Assembly (NCBI GenBank): GCA_027019605.1
Contig: JALUWJ010000257.1
Coordinates: forward strand, 1-33,850
DNA length: 33,850 nt
Direction: 5' to 3'
From: Henriciella sp.
GTDB taxonomy: Bacteria > Pseudomonadota > Alphaproteobacteria > Caulobacterales > Hyphomonadaceae
A program made the position numbers and the translations under genes. Numbering within the stretch: the stretch's first letter is position 1; each line of letters begins with the position of its first letter. Positions 22,314 to 31,143 of this stretch are shown piece after piece. The notes below the pieces were generated by a model. The model was given only the letters and a program-made list of their open reading frames with translations, was not told the origin of the DNA and searched no databases.

Positions 22314-23771
22314 ATGAAACAAGCGGGTATAGTTTTGGGGTTCCTGGCATTGGGCGCGTGTTCTAGCGTTCCGAGTGTTCCAAGCTTGGGCGGACAACCA
22401 GAGGCAATTTTCCCGGTCGCGCCAGACGCGCCGGAGGTTTGGGCTGCTTCAGGTGTCGCAGGTGAAACACCAAAAACGGATTGGCTGAGCCAGTTCGACG
22501 ACGAGAAGCTGGTCGCTTTGGTGAATGAGGCGCTGTCTGCCAATCCGTCTATTCGTTCTCAGTTTTATGCCGTTGAGGCGACCCGTGCGCAGGCTCGGAG
22601 CACTTACGGGCGAAGCCTGCCCAGCCTCTCCGGCTCAGCGTCTGCCGGGGGCACCAGCAACTATATCGAATCCATCGACAGCCGCGTGGACGACACGACC
22701 TTTGGCGTCGGATTGGATCTGAGTTGGGATATCGATCTTTGGGGGCGCCTGCGCGCTGGTATCAATGCCGCCGAGGCTGACTTGGTCGCCAGCGAAGCCG
22801 ATCTCGCTTCCGCGCGTCTCGCCCTCGCGGCGCAAACAGCATCGGCTTGGTTCGATTTGAACGCGGCGCTCGCCCAAGAGCGGGTCGCAGTTGAAACATT
22901 TGAGGCTCGCAGCCGGGCCCTGGAACTGACCGAGCGGCGTCTGTCGCGTGGTCTCGCTTCTGCGCTTGATGTCCGCACAGCTCGTACAACGCAAGCGTCT
23001 GCGGAAGCGTCGATTGCGGCGCAGCGCCAGGCTAGCCAGAACGCCTCACGCCGACTGGAAATTCTGCTCGGCCGCTATCCAAGCGCTGAGCTTGATGCCT
23101 TGGCTGAGCTACCTGAACTGTCGGCCATCCCACCATCCGGTAACCCAACGCTCTTGCTCACTCGCCGCCCAGACATTGCAGCGGCTGAAGCGCGTGTCAT
23201 GGCCGCCGGATTGCGCGCCGAACAGGCCCGTCTGGCCATGCTGCCAAGCCTGCGGCTCACCGGTTCGGTCTCGACCACCGAGACCGATATTTCCGATGCG
23301 CTCGACCCAACCCGCGTCGCAGCGCGGCTGATCGCCGGTTTGGCGGCACCTATCTTTAATGGCGGTTCGCTCGATGCAGACCGTGATGCTGCGGTCGCAA
23401 GCGCACGGGCTGCGGTTGAAAACTATGCCGCAACGACGCTGACAGCTTGGCGTGAAGTTGAAGACGCATTGGCGGCTGATACGCTGCTGGCCCTGCAAGA
23501 AGATGCGCAGTTCCGAGCCTTGGAAGAAGCGCGCCTCGCCGAAGAACTGGCGACCCGACAATATACCAACGGTTTGGTCTCGATCTTTAACCTGATCGAC
23601 TCACAAACACGTCGTTTGAGCGCTGAGAGCAGTTTGATCTCGGCCCGCTCAGCACGTGCGTCAAACCGTGTTAGTTTCCACCTCGCTCTTGGCGGCGGTT
23701 TGCCGGTTCCAAACCCGGCCGCACCGATCGCTGCGAGCAATAATAGCCCCGAAGAGGCAGTCCTCCCATGA
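22314..23771 (+). CDS. NodT-family RND efflux outer-membrane lipoprotein
   Basis: A 485-residue TolC-like outer-membrane factor. The signal peptide ends with lipobox LGAC (Cys16), which marks the NodT/OprM lipoprotein class. Two outer-membrane-efflux repeats follow, with DWLSQFDDEKLVALVNEALSANPSIRSQ at the first helix and LSWDIDLWGRLRAGINAAEADLVASEADLASARLALAAQTASAWFDLNAALAQ in the coiled-coil barrel. LTRRPDIAAAEARVMAAGLRAEQARLAMLPSLRLTGS marks the second half. It forms the exit duct of the pump. AGAGG lies 6 bases before the ATG. The stop overlaps the adaptor start (ATGA). Confidence 0.94.
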   Translation: MKQAGIVLGFLALGACSSVPSVPSLGGQPEAIFPVAPDAPEVWAASGVAGETPKTDWLSQFDDEKLVALVNEALSANPSIRSQFYAVEATRAQARSTYGRSLPSLSGSASAGGTSNYIESIDSRVDDTTFGVGLDLSWDIDLWGRLRAGINAAEADLVASEADLASARLALAAQTASAWFDLNAALAQERVAVETFEARSRALELTERRLSRGLASALDVRTARTTQASAEASIAAQRQASQNASRRLEILLGRYPSAELDALAELPELSAIPPSGNPTLLLTRRPDIAAAEARVMAAGLRAEQARLAMLPSLRLTGSVSTTETDISDALDPTRVAARLIAGLAAPIFNGGSLDADRDAAVASARAAVENYAATTLTAWREVEDALAADTLLALQEDAQFRALEEARLAEELATRQYTNGLVSIFNLIDSQTRRLSAESSLISARSARASNRVSFHLALGGGLPVPNPAAPIAASNNSPEEAVLP

Positions 23772-25057
23772 GCCGTATCATTTCAATCTTTATTATAGTC
23801 GCAGCACTGGCAGGCATGGCCGTCGCCGCATTCATGACGGTTCAGATCTTGAAGCCAGAGCCGGAGCAAGCCGAAGAAAAGTTTGCTGGCTTGTCGGTAT
23901 TCTCGGAGGAAGTTCGCCAAGAAGACTTGGACTTCCATGTCACAGCGCAGGGCGAGGTTCGCCCGCAGCGTGAAATCGTTGTCGCGCCACAAATCGCGGG
24001 ACGTATTTCTTATGTGTCGCCTGATTTTATCGATGGCGGATTCATCCGTCGCGGTCAGGTCCTGGTACGCCTTGAAGTTGCTGACTATGAGCTTGCGGTG
24101 GTGAGAGCTCAGTCAGGCGTTGCAAGTGCTGAGCAGCGCTTGGCACGCGAACAAGCGGAAGCTGAAATTGCGCGCCAAGACCTGATCAATCTCGGGATTA
24201 CAGATTCAAGCCCTCTGGCTCGCCGTGAGCCGCAATTGGCCGAAGCCCGCGCCTCTCTGGAGTCTGCGAAAGCGCAACTTGCGGACGCTCAGCTGGCGCT
24301 TGGACGGACCGCGGTCGTGGCGCCGTTTGATGGACGAGTTCGCGAAGAGAATGTTGATGTCGGCCAATTTGCCTCACCAGGACAATCTCTCGGCCGCGTC
24401 TTCGCGACCGACATTGTGGAAGTGGCTTTGCCGATCACAGATGATGAGCTCGGACGCCTGGGACTGCCTTTGGCATTCGCAGAGACCGCCGCCGCTCCTG
24501 GACCGGAAGTGACATTCTCGGCTGCTGTCGCGGGTCAGATTCGCCAATGGACGGGCCGGATCACGCGGACATCTGCTGCGGTTAACCCGCAGACCCGCTT
24601 GATCAACGTCATCGCAGAGCTCAATGACCCTTATGGAGCAGGCTCGGATGATGGCGCGCCAATGGCGCCTGGATTGTTCGTCAATGCAGACATTGCCGGA
24701 ACCAAAATTGAAGACCTCCTCGTCGCGCCGCGTTCAGCCATCCGTGGCGGAGAGAACATCTTTATCGGTGACCCTGCAGAAGGTGCGCTGCGGATTTACG
24801 AAGTTGATCTGGTATTCAGCTCGCCAGATGGCGCCTGGTTCCGCAGTCCGGATGTCGCGCCTGGCGATCTTGCGATCACCAGTCCAATCCGTGGCTCGAA
24901 TGACGGTATGAGCATCACGATCCTGCAACGCATGGAAGATGGCTCAATCAAAAATCACAATGAAGCGGCGAATGCCGAGGAAGACGATGACGCTGGCACG
25001 GGTATGGCGGATGTTTCGACTGACCTTGTCGCAGGCGCTGGTGACGGAGGCCTATAA
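23768..25057 (+). CDS. RND efflux periplasmic adaptor (HlyD/MFP family)
   Basis: A 429-residue membrane-fusion protein that bridges pump and outer-membrane duct. An N-terminal membrane anchor (about residues 5-26) is followed by the first lipoyl half (QGEVRPQREIVVAPQIAGRISYVSPDFIDGGFIRRGQVLVRLE). An alpha-helical hairpin comes next (about residues 110-180), then the second lipoyl half (LGRTAVVAPFDGRVREENVDVGQFASPGQSLGRVF) and beta-barrel/membrane-proximal domains. The C-terminal tail of about 50 residues is very acidic with EEDDDAG and ends Gly-rich, which is unusual for adaptors. The stop overlaps the pump start by one base (TAATG). Confidence 0.93.
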   Translation: MSRIISIFIIVAALAGMAVAAFMTVQILKPEPEQAEEKFAGLSVFSEEVRQEDLDFHVTAQGEVRPQREIVVAPQIAGRISYVSPDFIDGGFIRRGQVLVRLEVADYELAVVRAQSGVASAEQRLAREQAEAEIARQDLINLGITDSSPLARREPQLAEARASLESAKAQLADAQLALGRTAVVAPFDGRVREENVDVGQFASPGQSLGRVFATDIVEVALPITDDELGRLGLPLAFAETAAAPGPEVTFSAAVAGQIRQWTGRITRTSAAVNPQTRLINVIAELNDPYGAGSDDGAPMAPGLFVNADIAGTKIEDLLVAPRSAIRGGENIFIGDPAEGALRIYEVDLVFSSPDGAWFRSPDVAPGDLAITSPIRGSNDGMSITILQRMEDGSIKNHNEAANAEEDDDAGTGMADVSTDLVAGAGDGGL

Positions 25058-28000
25058 TGTTCGGAATGGTATCCTGGTTCGCGCGGAACGCCGTTGCTGC
25101 TAACCTTCTAATGGTCGTCGCCTTTGTCGGCGGTGTTCTCGGCTTCAACCAAATGGAACGCGAAATGTTCCCGGTTGTCCCAGTCGCTGGAGCGTCGGTG
25201 ACCATGTCCTGGCAGGGCGCTTCGCCTCAGGACGTTGAAGAACAGATCATTACCCGGATCGAAGAGGCAGTCGCCGATATTGACGGGCTTGATCGGATCA
25301 CCTCGATCGCCCGCGAAAGCTTTGCCGTTGTGAACATTCGCGGCCGCGATGATATCGACATGCAGGTCTTCATTGATGAGATCAAACTGCGCGTCGATCA
25401 GATCAATAACCTGCCGCAAGCCGCATTCCAGCCGCAAGTGACCCGTTGGGAGCAACGCGATTGGTATTTCGGCATGGCGATTTTTGGCGAGGTCGATGCG
25501 CGGACGTTGAAGCGCGTTGCTGATGATGTTCGCGATGATATTGCCGAGATTAGCGGCGGTGAATTGGCGGTTCTTCAAGGCGTACTTGATGAAGAGGTCT
25601 CGATCGAGATCTCGGAAGATGCGCTGCGGCGCTACAATCTAAGCTTCTCGGAAGTGGCCCAGGCCATTCGCCAGTCGTCGCTGAATTCATCTGGCGGTCA
25701 AATCCGTTCGAATGTGGGTGACGTGTCGATGACCGCCCGCGCTCTAGCGGATACCCAAGAGCAGTTCGAAAAGATCATTGTGCGTCAATCCAATGATCAA
25801 GGCACGATCCGTGTTGGCGATATCGCTGAAGTGATCGATGGCTTTATCGACGCTGACCTCAATGCGACTCACAATGGCAGCCCGACCGCCTTTGTCATGG
25901 TGGTCCAGCCGGACCGAATGGACATCGTCAACTATGCCAACAGTTTCCGCGACTATATCGATCGCGCGAACAATCCGGCGACAGGCATTCTGCCGGACGG
26001 AATGCAAATCGAGATCCTTTGGGACAATTCGCAGCCCTTCCAGGCACGGATGCAGCTAATTTCAGAGTCAGCCCTGCTCGGTGCTGTCTTGGTGATGTTG
26101 GTCTTGATCTTGTTCCTGCGCCCGATCGTGGCGTTCTGGGTGACGATCGGTATTATTACAGCGTTCGCAGGTGGCATCATGCTGATGCCTCTCTTCGGCG
26201 TGTCCTGGAATGTCCTATCGACCTTTGCGGTTCTCTTGGTCATCGGGGTGATCGTTGATGATGCGATTGTGGTTGGGGAGAATATCCACCGCGAAGTCGA
26301 AAGCGGTCGGCGCGAAGGAATCGACGCCGCTGTCGTCGGAACTCAGCTTGTATTCAAACCGGTTGTTTTCGGGGTTATCACCACGATTATCGCATTTGCA
26401 CCTTGGGCAATGCTGACCGGACCGACCCGAGCCTTCACCCAGCAGATTACGTTCGTTGTGATCGCCTCGCTCATATTCTCGATCATCGAGTGTATGTTCA
26501 TCCTGCCGGCGCACCTCTCGCACATGAAGAAAGAGGATAAGAGCAAGCAAAACGGACTGGCTCGGTTCCAGCAGCGCATCGCTGACAGTCTGCTTTGGTT
26601 CGCGCAGCACATTTATAAGCCGGTGCTCGAGTTCGCATTGCGTATGCGCTACGCGACAATCGTCTTCTTCTTTATCGTGTTCGCCTTTGCGATCATGCTG
26701 GTGGCGAACCGCGTCGTGCCGTTCAAGTTCATGCCGGAAATCGAGAGCGATCTGGTTCAGGTCACAATCGAAATGCCGGAAGGCACGCCATTCTCTCGAA
26801 CCTTGCAAGTGCGTGATCAGCTACAAGCTGGGATCAATGCTGCCGAGGTCGAGCTCAATTCAAAATGGAATAGCGAGATCATTCGATCTGAGGGCGGGTA
26901 TGAGGGCGGTGTTCTCAATGGTGCGTCAGTCGTTGCATCTAATAGCCGAATTCAGTCTTGGATTGGACTAGTGCCCCCGGAAAACCGTCCGGAATTACTG
27001 TCGACACGCGAGATCTCAGAAAAGATCCGTGAGCTCGTTGGCCCGGTCCAAGACGCTGAGGAAGTCAGTTTTGACTTCACAGACAATGAGAATGATACCG
27101 GCGTTCGGTTTGCATTGAACCATCCGGATCTAGATCGCTTGCGTGAAGCGTCCGCGGTCGTCCAAGAACAGCTCGCTACTTATGCAGCAGCATATGATAT
27201 CGGCGACAACCTCACTGCTGCGGCGGACGAGCTTCGCATTGAGCTGAAGCCTGGGGCGGAAGCCTTGGGGGTCTCTCTGGCTGATGTTTCGCGCCAAATT
27301 CGCCAAGCCTATTTCGGTGAAGAAGTGCAGCGTTTGCCGCGCGATGGTGAAGATGTCCGCGTGATGGTGCGCTTGCCGAAATCGGCTCGGACCGACCTCG
27401 ATAGTATCGACAATTTGCGCATTCGAACCGCGGATGGGCGTGAGTTGCCGCTGACCCAGGTTGCAGAGTTTACCTATGCGCCAGGCATCAACCGGATCTT
27501 GCGCCGCAACCGGACACGGTCGGTATCAGTCTTCGCTGACGTTCTCGGTGACGGCGGGCGCGGTCAAGTCATGGCCGATATGAACGTCAATTTCTGGCCG
27601 GACTTTGAAAAGCAGTTCCCGGATATCGAACGGGGTGCAGCTGGCGGATTTGAACAGGAGCAACGCTTCTTCAACGAGCTGCAAATGCTGGCGGCAGGGG
27701 CGATCATCTGTATGTATATCGTCCTGGCGATTGCCTTCCGTTCTTACGCGCAGCCATTGCTGTTGATGACGGCGATCCCGTTCGCGGTCACAGGAGCGAT
27801 CCTTGGGCATGCGATTACAGGGACGTCGATGGCGATGTTCTCGATCTTCGGGATCGCGGCCGCAGCCGGTGTTGTGATCAATGACAACTTGGTCTTGGTC
27901 GATTTCGTCAACCGAAAACGGGCCGAGGGCACTGGGGCGGTGCAAGCCCTGGTCGATGCCGGTGTATCGCGCTTCCGTCCGATCTTGCTGACCTCAGTGA

Positions 28001-28293
28001 CAACATTTGTGGGTATTCTGCCTCTGATCGCAGAACGCTCCATGCAGGCACAATTCCTCAAGCCGATGGTGATTTCACTGGGCTACGCGGTGGCGTTCGC
28101 AATCTTTGTGTCACTCTTCTTGGTGCCAACGCTTTACGCGGTTGGGGTCGAGATTGGCCGTGTCTTCCGCTGGAGTTGGGGTGGTCGCCCTTATCGTAAG
28201 ATTGGCGAATCCTATTCAGGCGAAGTTACGATCGATAGCGAAGAGTTGATCGGAACCAGTGCGGAAACGCCGCGACCGATGCCAGCGGAATAA
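25057..28293 (+). CDS. RND-family efflux transporter permease (AcrB-like)
   Basis: A 1078-residue proton-driven inner-membrane pump of the RND superfamily. The N-terminal membrane segment is followed by porter-domain motifs (VVPVAGASVTMSWQGASPQDVEEQIITRIEEAV). The first membrane bundle has VLVMLVLILFLRPIVAFWVTIGIITAFAG and GVIVDDAIVVGENIHRE, where Asp401-Asp402 correspond to the proton-relay pair of AcrB. A second porter half and second bundle follow (FSIFGIAAAAGVVINDNLVLVDFVNRKRAEG, RFRPILLTSVTTFVGILPLIAERS). It belongs to the multidrug/heavy-molecule (HAE-type) branch rather than metal pumps. Substrate is unknown, and no regulator gene is next to the operon. Confidence 0.95.
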   Translation: MFGMVSWFARNAVAANLLMVVAFVGGVLGFNQMEREMFPVVPVAGASVTMSWQGASPQDVEEQIITRIEEAVADIDGLDRITSIARESFAVVNIRGRDDIDMQVFIDEIKLRVDQINNLPQAAFQPQVTRWEQRDWYFGMAIFGEVDARTLKRVADDVRDDIAEISGGELAVLQGVLDEEVSIEISEDALRRYNLSFSEVAQAIRQSSLNSSGGQIRSNVGDVSMTARALADTQEQFEKIIVRQSNDQGTIRVGDIAEVIDGFIDADLNATHNGSPTAFVMVVQPDRMDIVNYANSFRDYIDRANNPATGILPDGMQIEILWDNSQPFQARMQLISESALLGAVLVMLVLILFLRPIVAFWVTIGIITAFAGGIMLMPLFGVSWNVLSTFAVLLVIGVIVDDAIVVGENIHREVESGRREGIDAAVVGTQLVFKPVVFGVITTIIAFAPWAMLTGPTRAFTQQITFVVIASLIFSIIECMFILPAHLSHMKKEDKSKQNGLARFQQRIADSLLWFAQHIYKPVLEFALRMRYATIVFFFIVFAFAIMLVANRVVPFKFMPEIESDLVQVTIEMPEGTPFSRTLQVRDQLQAGINAAEVELNSKWNSEIIRSEGGYEGGVLNGASVVASNSRIQSWIGLVPPENRPELLSTREISEKIRELVGPVQDAEEVSFDFTDNENDTGVRFALNHPDLDRLREASAVVQEQLATYAAAYDIGDNLTAAADELRIELKPGAEALGVSLADVSRQIRQAYFGEEVQRLPRDGEDVRVMVRLPKSARTDLDSIDNLRIRTADGRELPLTQVAEFTYAPGINRILRRNRTRSVSVFADVLGDGGRGQVMADMNVNFWPDFEKQFPDIERGAAGGFEQEQRFFNELQMLAAGAIICMYIVLAIAFRSYAQPLLLMTAIPFAVTGAILGHAITGTSMAMFSIFGIAAAAGVVINDNLVLVDFVNRKRAEGTGAVQALVDAGVSRFRPILLTSVTTFVGILPLIAERSMQAQFLKPMVISLGYAVAFAIFVSLFLVPTLYAVGVEIGRVFRWSWGGRPYRKIGESYSGEVTIDSEELIGTSAETPRPMPAE

Positions 28294-28338
28294 GGCATAC
28301 ACCTTCAACCTAACATTCAAACGTTCCGGGAGAGACGA

Positions 28339-30522
28339 ATGAAAAACCTATGGCTTGCGAGCGCTGCGGCGCTGGCTTTGGGCGCATGCGGTGCGCAGAA
28401 CACTTCAGAGACGGCAACCCCCTCTGGCGACTATGAGGCCGCAACGGCCGAGCGCGTTGTAGAAACCAGTTCGCGTGACGATTGGGGCGCCTTTGGTCTT
28501 GACCTCTATTCGGTGAACGCGGAGGTTCATCCGGGCGATGATTTCTTCAATCATGTGAATGGAACATGGTATGATGAGTTCGAGATCCCAAGCGATCAAA
28601 CCCGTTATGGATCGTTTACGCTGCTGCGGGAAAAATCTGAGCAGCGGGTGAAATTCATCATTGATGACCTGGCCGCTGCGAAGCCAGACCCGGCGACCCT
28701 CGAAGGAAAAGTCGCGGCTTTTTATAACGCATTTGTTGATACGGATGCGATCGAAGCTGCTGGCATGGCGCCGGTCCAGCCCTATCTCGACCAAATCGAT
28801 CAGATTGAAACCCAGGAAGATCTCGCGCGGGCATTCGCAACAGTCGGGTTCGCAAGTCCTATCGGCGGCGGTGTCAGCATTGATGCGAAGAAGACCGATG
28901 AGAATATCTTCTATATCTTTCAGTCCGGGCTCGGCCTCGGGGATCGGTCTTACTATCTCGGCGATGATGAAAAGAACCAAGAGATTCGCGACGGCTATCT
29001 CACATTTTTGACCACTGTGCTCGAAGCAGCTGGATCTGAAGATGCCGCCGACGGCGCCGCGCGCATCCTTGCTTTGGAAACCCGGATCGCTGAGGCGCAT
29101 TGGGATCGCACAATGAACCGGAATCGCGATCTGACCTATAATAAACTCAGCAAGGATGAGTTGCTTGAACTTGGCGGAGCCTTCCCGTTTGAGGCGATGT
29201 TGGATGCAACCGGCGTCGCAGATCAGGCTTTCTTCGTGGTCAGCCAGGTTATGCCAAGCGAAGAAGAGATTGAGACGCTCGGCTTGACCGACGATCAGCT
29301 GGAAAAAATCTCCGGCGGCGGGATCGCGGCAATCGCAGAAGTGATGGCATCAGCGGATCTGGAAGACTGGAAAACCTATCTCAAAGCGCGGTTCATCGCA
29401 TCGAATGCGAGCGTTCTACCGAGCAAAATTGATGAAGCCAGCTTTGCCTTCTTCAATCAACAGCTGCGCGGTCAGGAAGAGCAACGCCCACGCTGGAAGC
29501 GCGGCGTATCTGCGGTTGAAGGTGCGCTCGGAGAAGCTGTCGGCAAAGTCTATGCGGACCGATATTTCCCGGCCGAAAACAAGGCCGCGATGGATGAGCT
29601 CGTCGCTAATCTTCGCCTCGCAATGTCTGACAATCTGAATGAAATCGATTGGATGGGTGAGGACACAAAGGTCCAAGCGCGCGACAAGCTTTCAAAGTTC
29701 ACGCCCAAAATTGGGTTTACTGAGAAGTTCGAGACCTATGATGGGTTGAGCGTTTCCAGCAATGCGTTTGAAAATGCCCAAGTCGCAGACCGCTGGGCGT
29801 TTGAGGACAATCTCGCAAAGCTCGGCCAGCCGATCGACAAGACCGAGTGGTTCATGTTGCCGCAAACGGTCAACGCATATTACTCGCCAACGCGAAACGA
29901 GATTGTGTTTCCAGCGGCGATCTTGCAGCCCCCCTTCTTCAACATCGATGCCGATCCAGCGATCAATTATGGCGCGATTGGCGGCGTGATCGGACACGAG
30001 ATTGGTCACGGCTTCGATGATCAAGGCTCCAAGTCTGATGGCGATGGCGTTCTACGCGATTGGTGGACGGCAGAAGACAAGGAAGCTTTTGTTGCGCGCA
30101 CCGATGCTTTGGTTGGTCAGTACAATGGCTTCTGCCCGCTTGATGATGGCGAAACCTGCGTCAATGGACGCCTCGGACTCGGCGAGAATACAGGCGACCT
30201 TGGCGGTCTCTCAATGGCCTACAAAGCCTATAAAATGAGCCTTGATACCAATGGCGATGGCGAGATTAGCGCCGATGAAGAAGCTCCCGTGCTGGATGGC
30301 CTGACCGGTGATCAACGCTTCTTCATGGCGTGGGCGCAAGTCTGGCGGAACAAGTATCGCGAAGAGGCTCTGCGTCAGCAGCTGGTTCGCGGCCCGCACA
30401 GCCCGCCTTACTACCGCGTCAACGGTATCGTGCGCAATTTCGACGAATGGTACGAAGCGTTCGATGTCGGTCCTGAGCACGAGCTTTATCTGCCGCCAGA
30501 GGATCGGATCCGTATCTGGTAG
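28339..30522 (+). CDS. M13 family zinc metallopeptidase lipoprotein (neprilysin/PepO-like) with EF-hand-like loop
   Basis: A 727-residue zinc endopeptidase of the neprilysin family, predicted as a lipoprotein (lipobox LGAC, Cys17). The N-terminal domain starts with HPGDDFFNHVNGTWYDEFEIP. The catalytic domain has NAYYSPTRNEIVFPAAILQPPFF, the zinc motif HEIGH (residues 553-557) in GGVIGHEIGHGFDDQG, and ENTGDLGG with Glu616 as third ligand and Asp620. It ends in PPEDRIRIW, the normal family terminus. DTNGDGEISADE at residues 636-647 is inserted between the ENTGDLGG helix and the FFMAWAQVWR segment and reads as a canonical EF-hand loop. GGGAGAGA precedes the ATG. It starts 45 bases after the pump gene and may be cotranscribed. 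Confidence 0.93.
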   Translation: MKNLWLASAAALALGACGAQNTSETATPSGDYEAATAERVVETSSRDDWGAFGLDLYSVNAEVHPGDDFFNHVNGTWYDEFEIPSDQTRYGSFTLLREKSEQRVKFIIDDLAAAKPDPATLEGKVAAFYNAFVDTDAIEAAGMAPVQPYLDQIDQIETQEDLARAFATVGFASPIGGGVSIDAKKTDENIFYIFQSGLGLGDRSYYLGDDEKNQEIRDGYLTFLTTVLEAAGSEDAADGAARILALETRIAEAHWDRTMNRNRDLTYNKLSKDELLELGGAFPFEAMLDATGVADQAFFVVSQVMPSEEEIETLGLTDDQLEKISGGGIAAIAEVMASADLEDWKTYLKARFIASNASVLPSKIDEASFAFFNQQLRGQEEQRPRWKRGVSAVEGALGEAVGKVYADRYFPAENKAAMDELVANLRLAMSDNLNEIDWMGEDTKVQARDKLSKFTPKIGFTEKFETYDGLSVSSNAFENAQVADRWAFEDNLAKLGQPIDKTEWFMLPQTVNAYYSPTRNEIVFPAAILQPPFFNIDADPAINYGAIGGVIGHEIGHGFDDQGSKSDGDGVLRDWWTAEDKEAFVARTDALVGQYNGFCPLDDGETCVNGRLGLGENTGDLGGLSMAYKAYKMSLDTNGDGEISADEEAPVLDGLTGDQRFFMAWAQVWRNKYREEALRQQLVRGPHSPPYYRVNGIVRNFDEWYEAFDVGPEHELYLPPEDRIRIW
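30244..30279 (+). other. EF-hand-like calcium-binding loop within the M13 peptidase
   Basis: Codons 636-647 encode DTNGDGEISADE, which has Asp at loop position 1, Asn at 3, Asp at 5, Gly at 6, Ile at 8 and Glu at 12, as in a canonical EF-hand or dockerin loop. Calcium binding is inferred from the pattern only. Confidence 0.65.
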
Positions 30523-30542
30523 CGCGAAAAAACTGAAGTCTG

Positions 30543-30572
30543 GAAAGGGCGAGCTACGGTTCGCCCTTTTTC
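30543..30572 (+). terminator. Rho-independent terminator after the M13 peptidase gene
   Basis: AAAGGGCGA (30544-30552) pairs with TCGCCCTTT (30561-30569) around an 8-base loop, followed by TTCGTTTTCG. It lies 21 bases after the stop codon and should end the efflux/peptidase transcript. Confidence 0.8.
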
Positions 30573-30662
30573 GTTTTCGCAGAATATTGCCATTTCCCTA
30601 TGGTTTGTGCGGCGCACCTTGAGCTATAGACGGTAGCCGGGGCGAACGATGGGGAGCGGGAA

Positions 30663-31031
30663 GTGCCGAAACCAAAAACCGTAAGTGCCTATTTTGATGG
30701 GTTGGAATCTCATCAATCCGCCATCGCGCTCGGCTTGGAAAATGTCATAAAAACGCAATGGCCACACCTCACAGTGAAGCTTGCTTGGGGATTTCCATGC
30801 TGGAGTGGAAATGAACGAGTGTTCTCGATCATCGCGCACGCCGATCGGTGTAATTTGCAGCTCTGGCAGGGCGCACGATTGGCGAACGACTATTTCGAGC
30901 GGATCGAAGGCACCGGGAAATCGCTGCGGCATGTCAAAGTGTATTCGGCGGATGAAATCAATGACGAGCTAATTGATATTATGGACCGCGCAGTCACCTT
31001 GGATACGACAGCGCCGCAGCGGGTCAGATAA
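30663..31031 (+). CDS. DUF1801 domain-containing protein
   Basis: A 122-residue small protein of the DUF1801 (YdhG-like) family, whose biochemical role is unknown. Visible features are KTVSAYFDGLESHQSAIALGLENVI at the N terminus, TVKLAWGFPCWSGNERVFSIIAHADRCNLQLWQGARLANDY and the hallmark GTGKSLRHVKVYSADEINDELIDIMDRAV. No signal peptide or membrane segment is present. The start is GTG, preceded by GGGGAGCGGGAA; no in-frame ATG gives a full domain. It lies alone between the terminator at 30543 and the thiolase gene, which has its own leader of 112 bases in which I see no clear promoter. Confidence 0.82.
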   Translation: MPKPKTVSAYFDGLESHQSAIALGLENVIKTQWPHLTVKLAWGFPCWSGNERVFSIIAHADRCNLQLWQGARLANDYFERIEGTGKSLRHVKVYSADEINDELIDIMDRAVTLDTTAPQRVR

Positions 31032-31143
31032 GCGAGCGCAGGATTTTTCTGATCCGACATGACTTGACGATTGGGGGTCTTAACCTCCATTTGTTCGCAG
31101 GTGCACAATAAGCATGAATTAAAAGCTTTTAGGAGGGCTTACC

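Noticed and set aside
26215-26808. A 197-codon minus-strand frame within the RND pump gene
   Set aside because: Charged, His/Asp-rich shadow translation inside a gene with strong family motifs.
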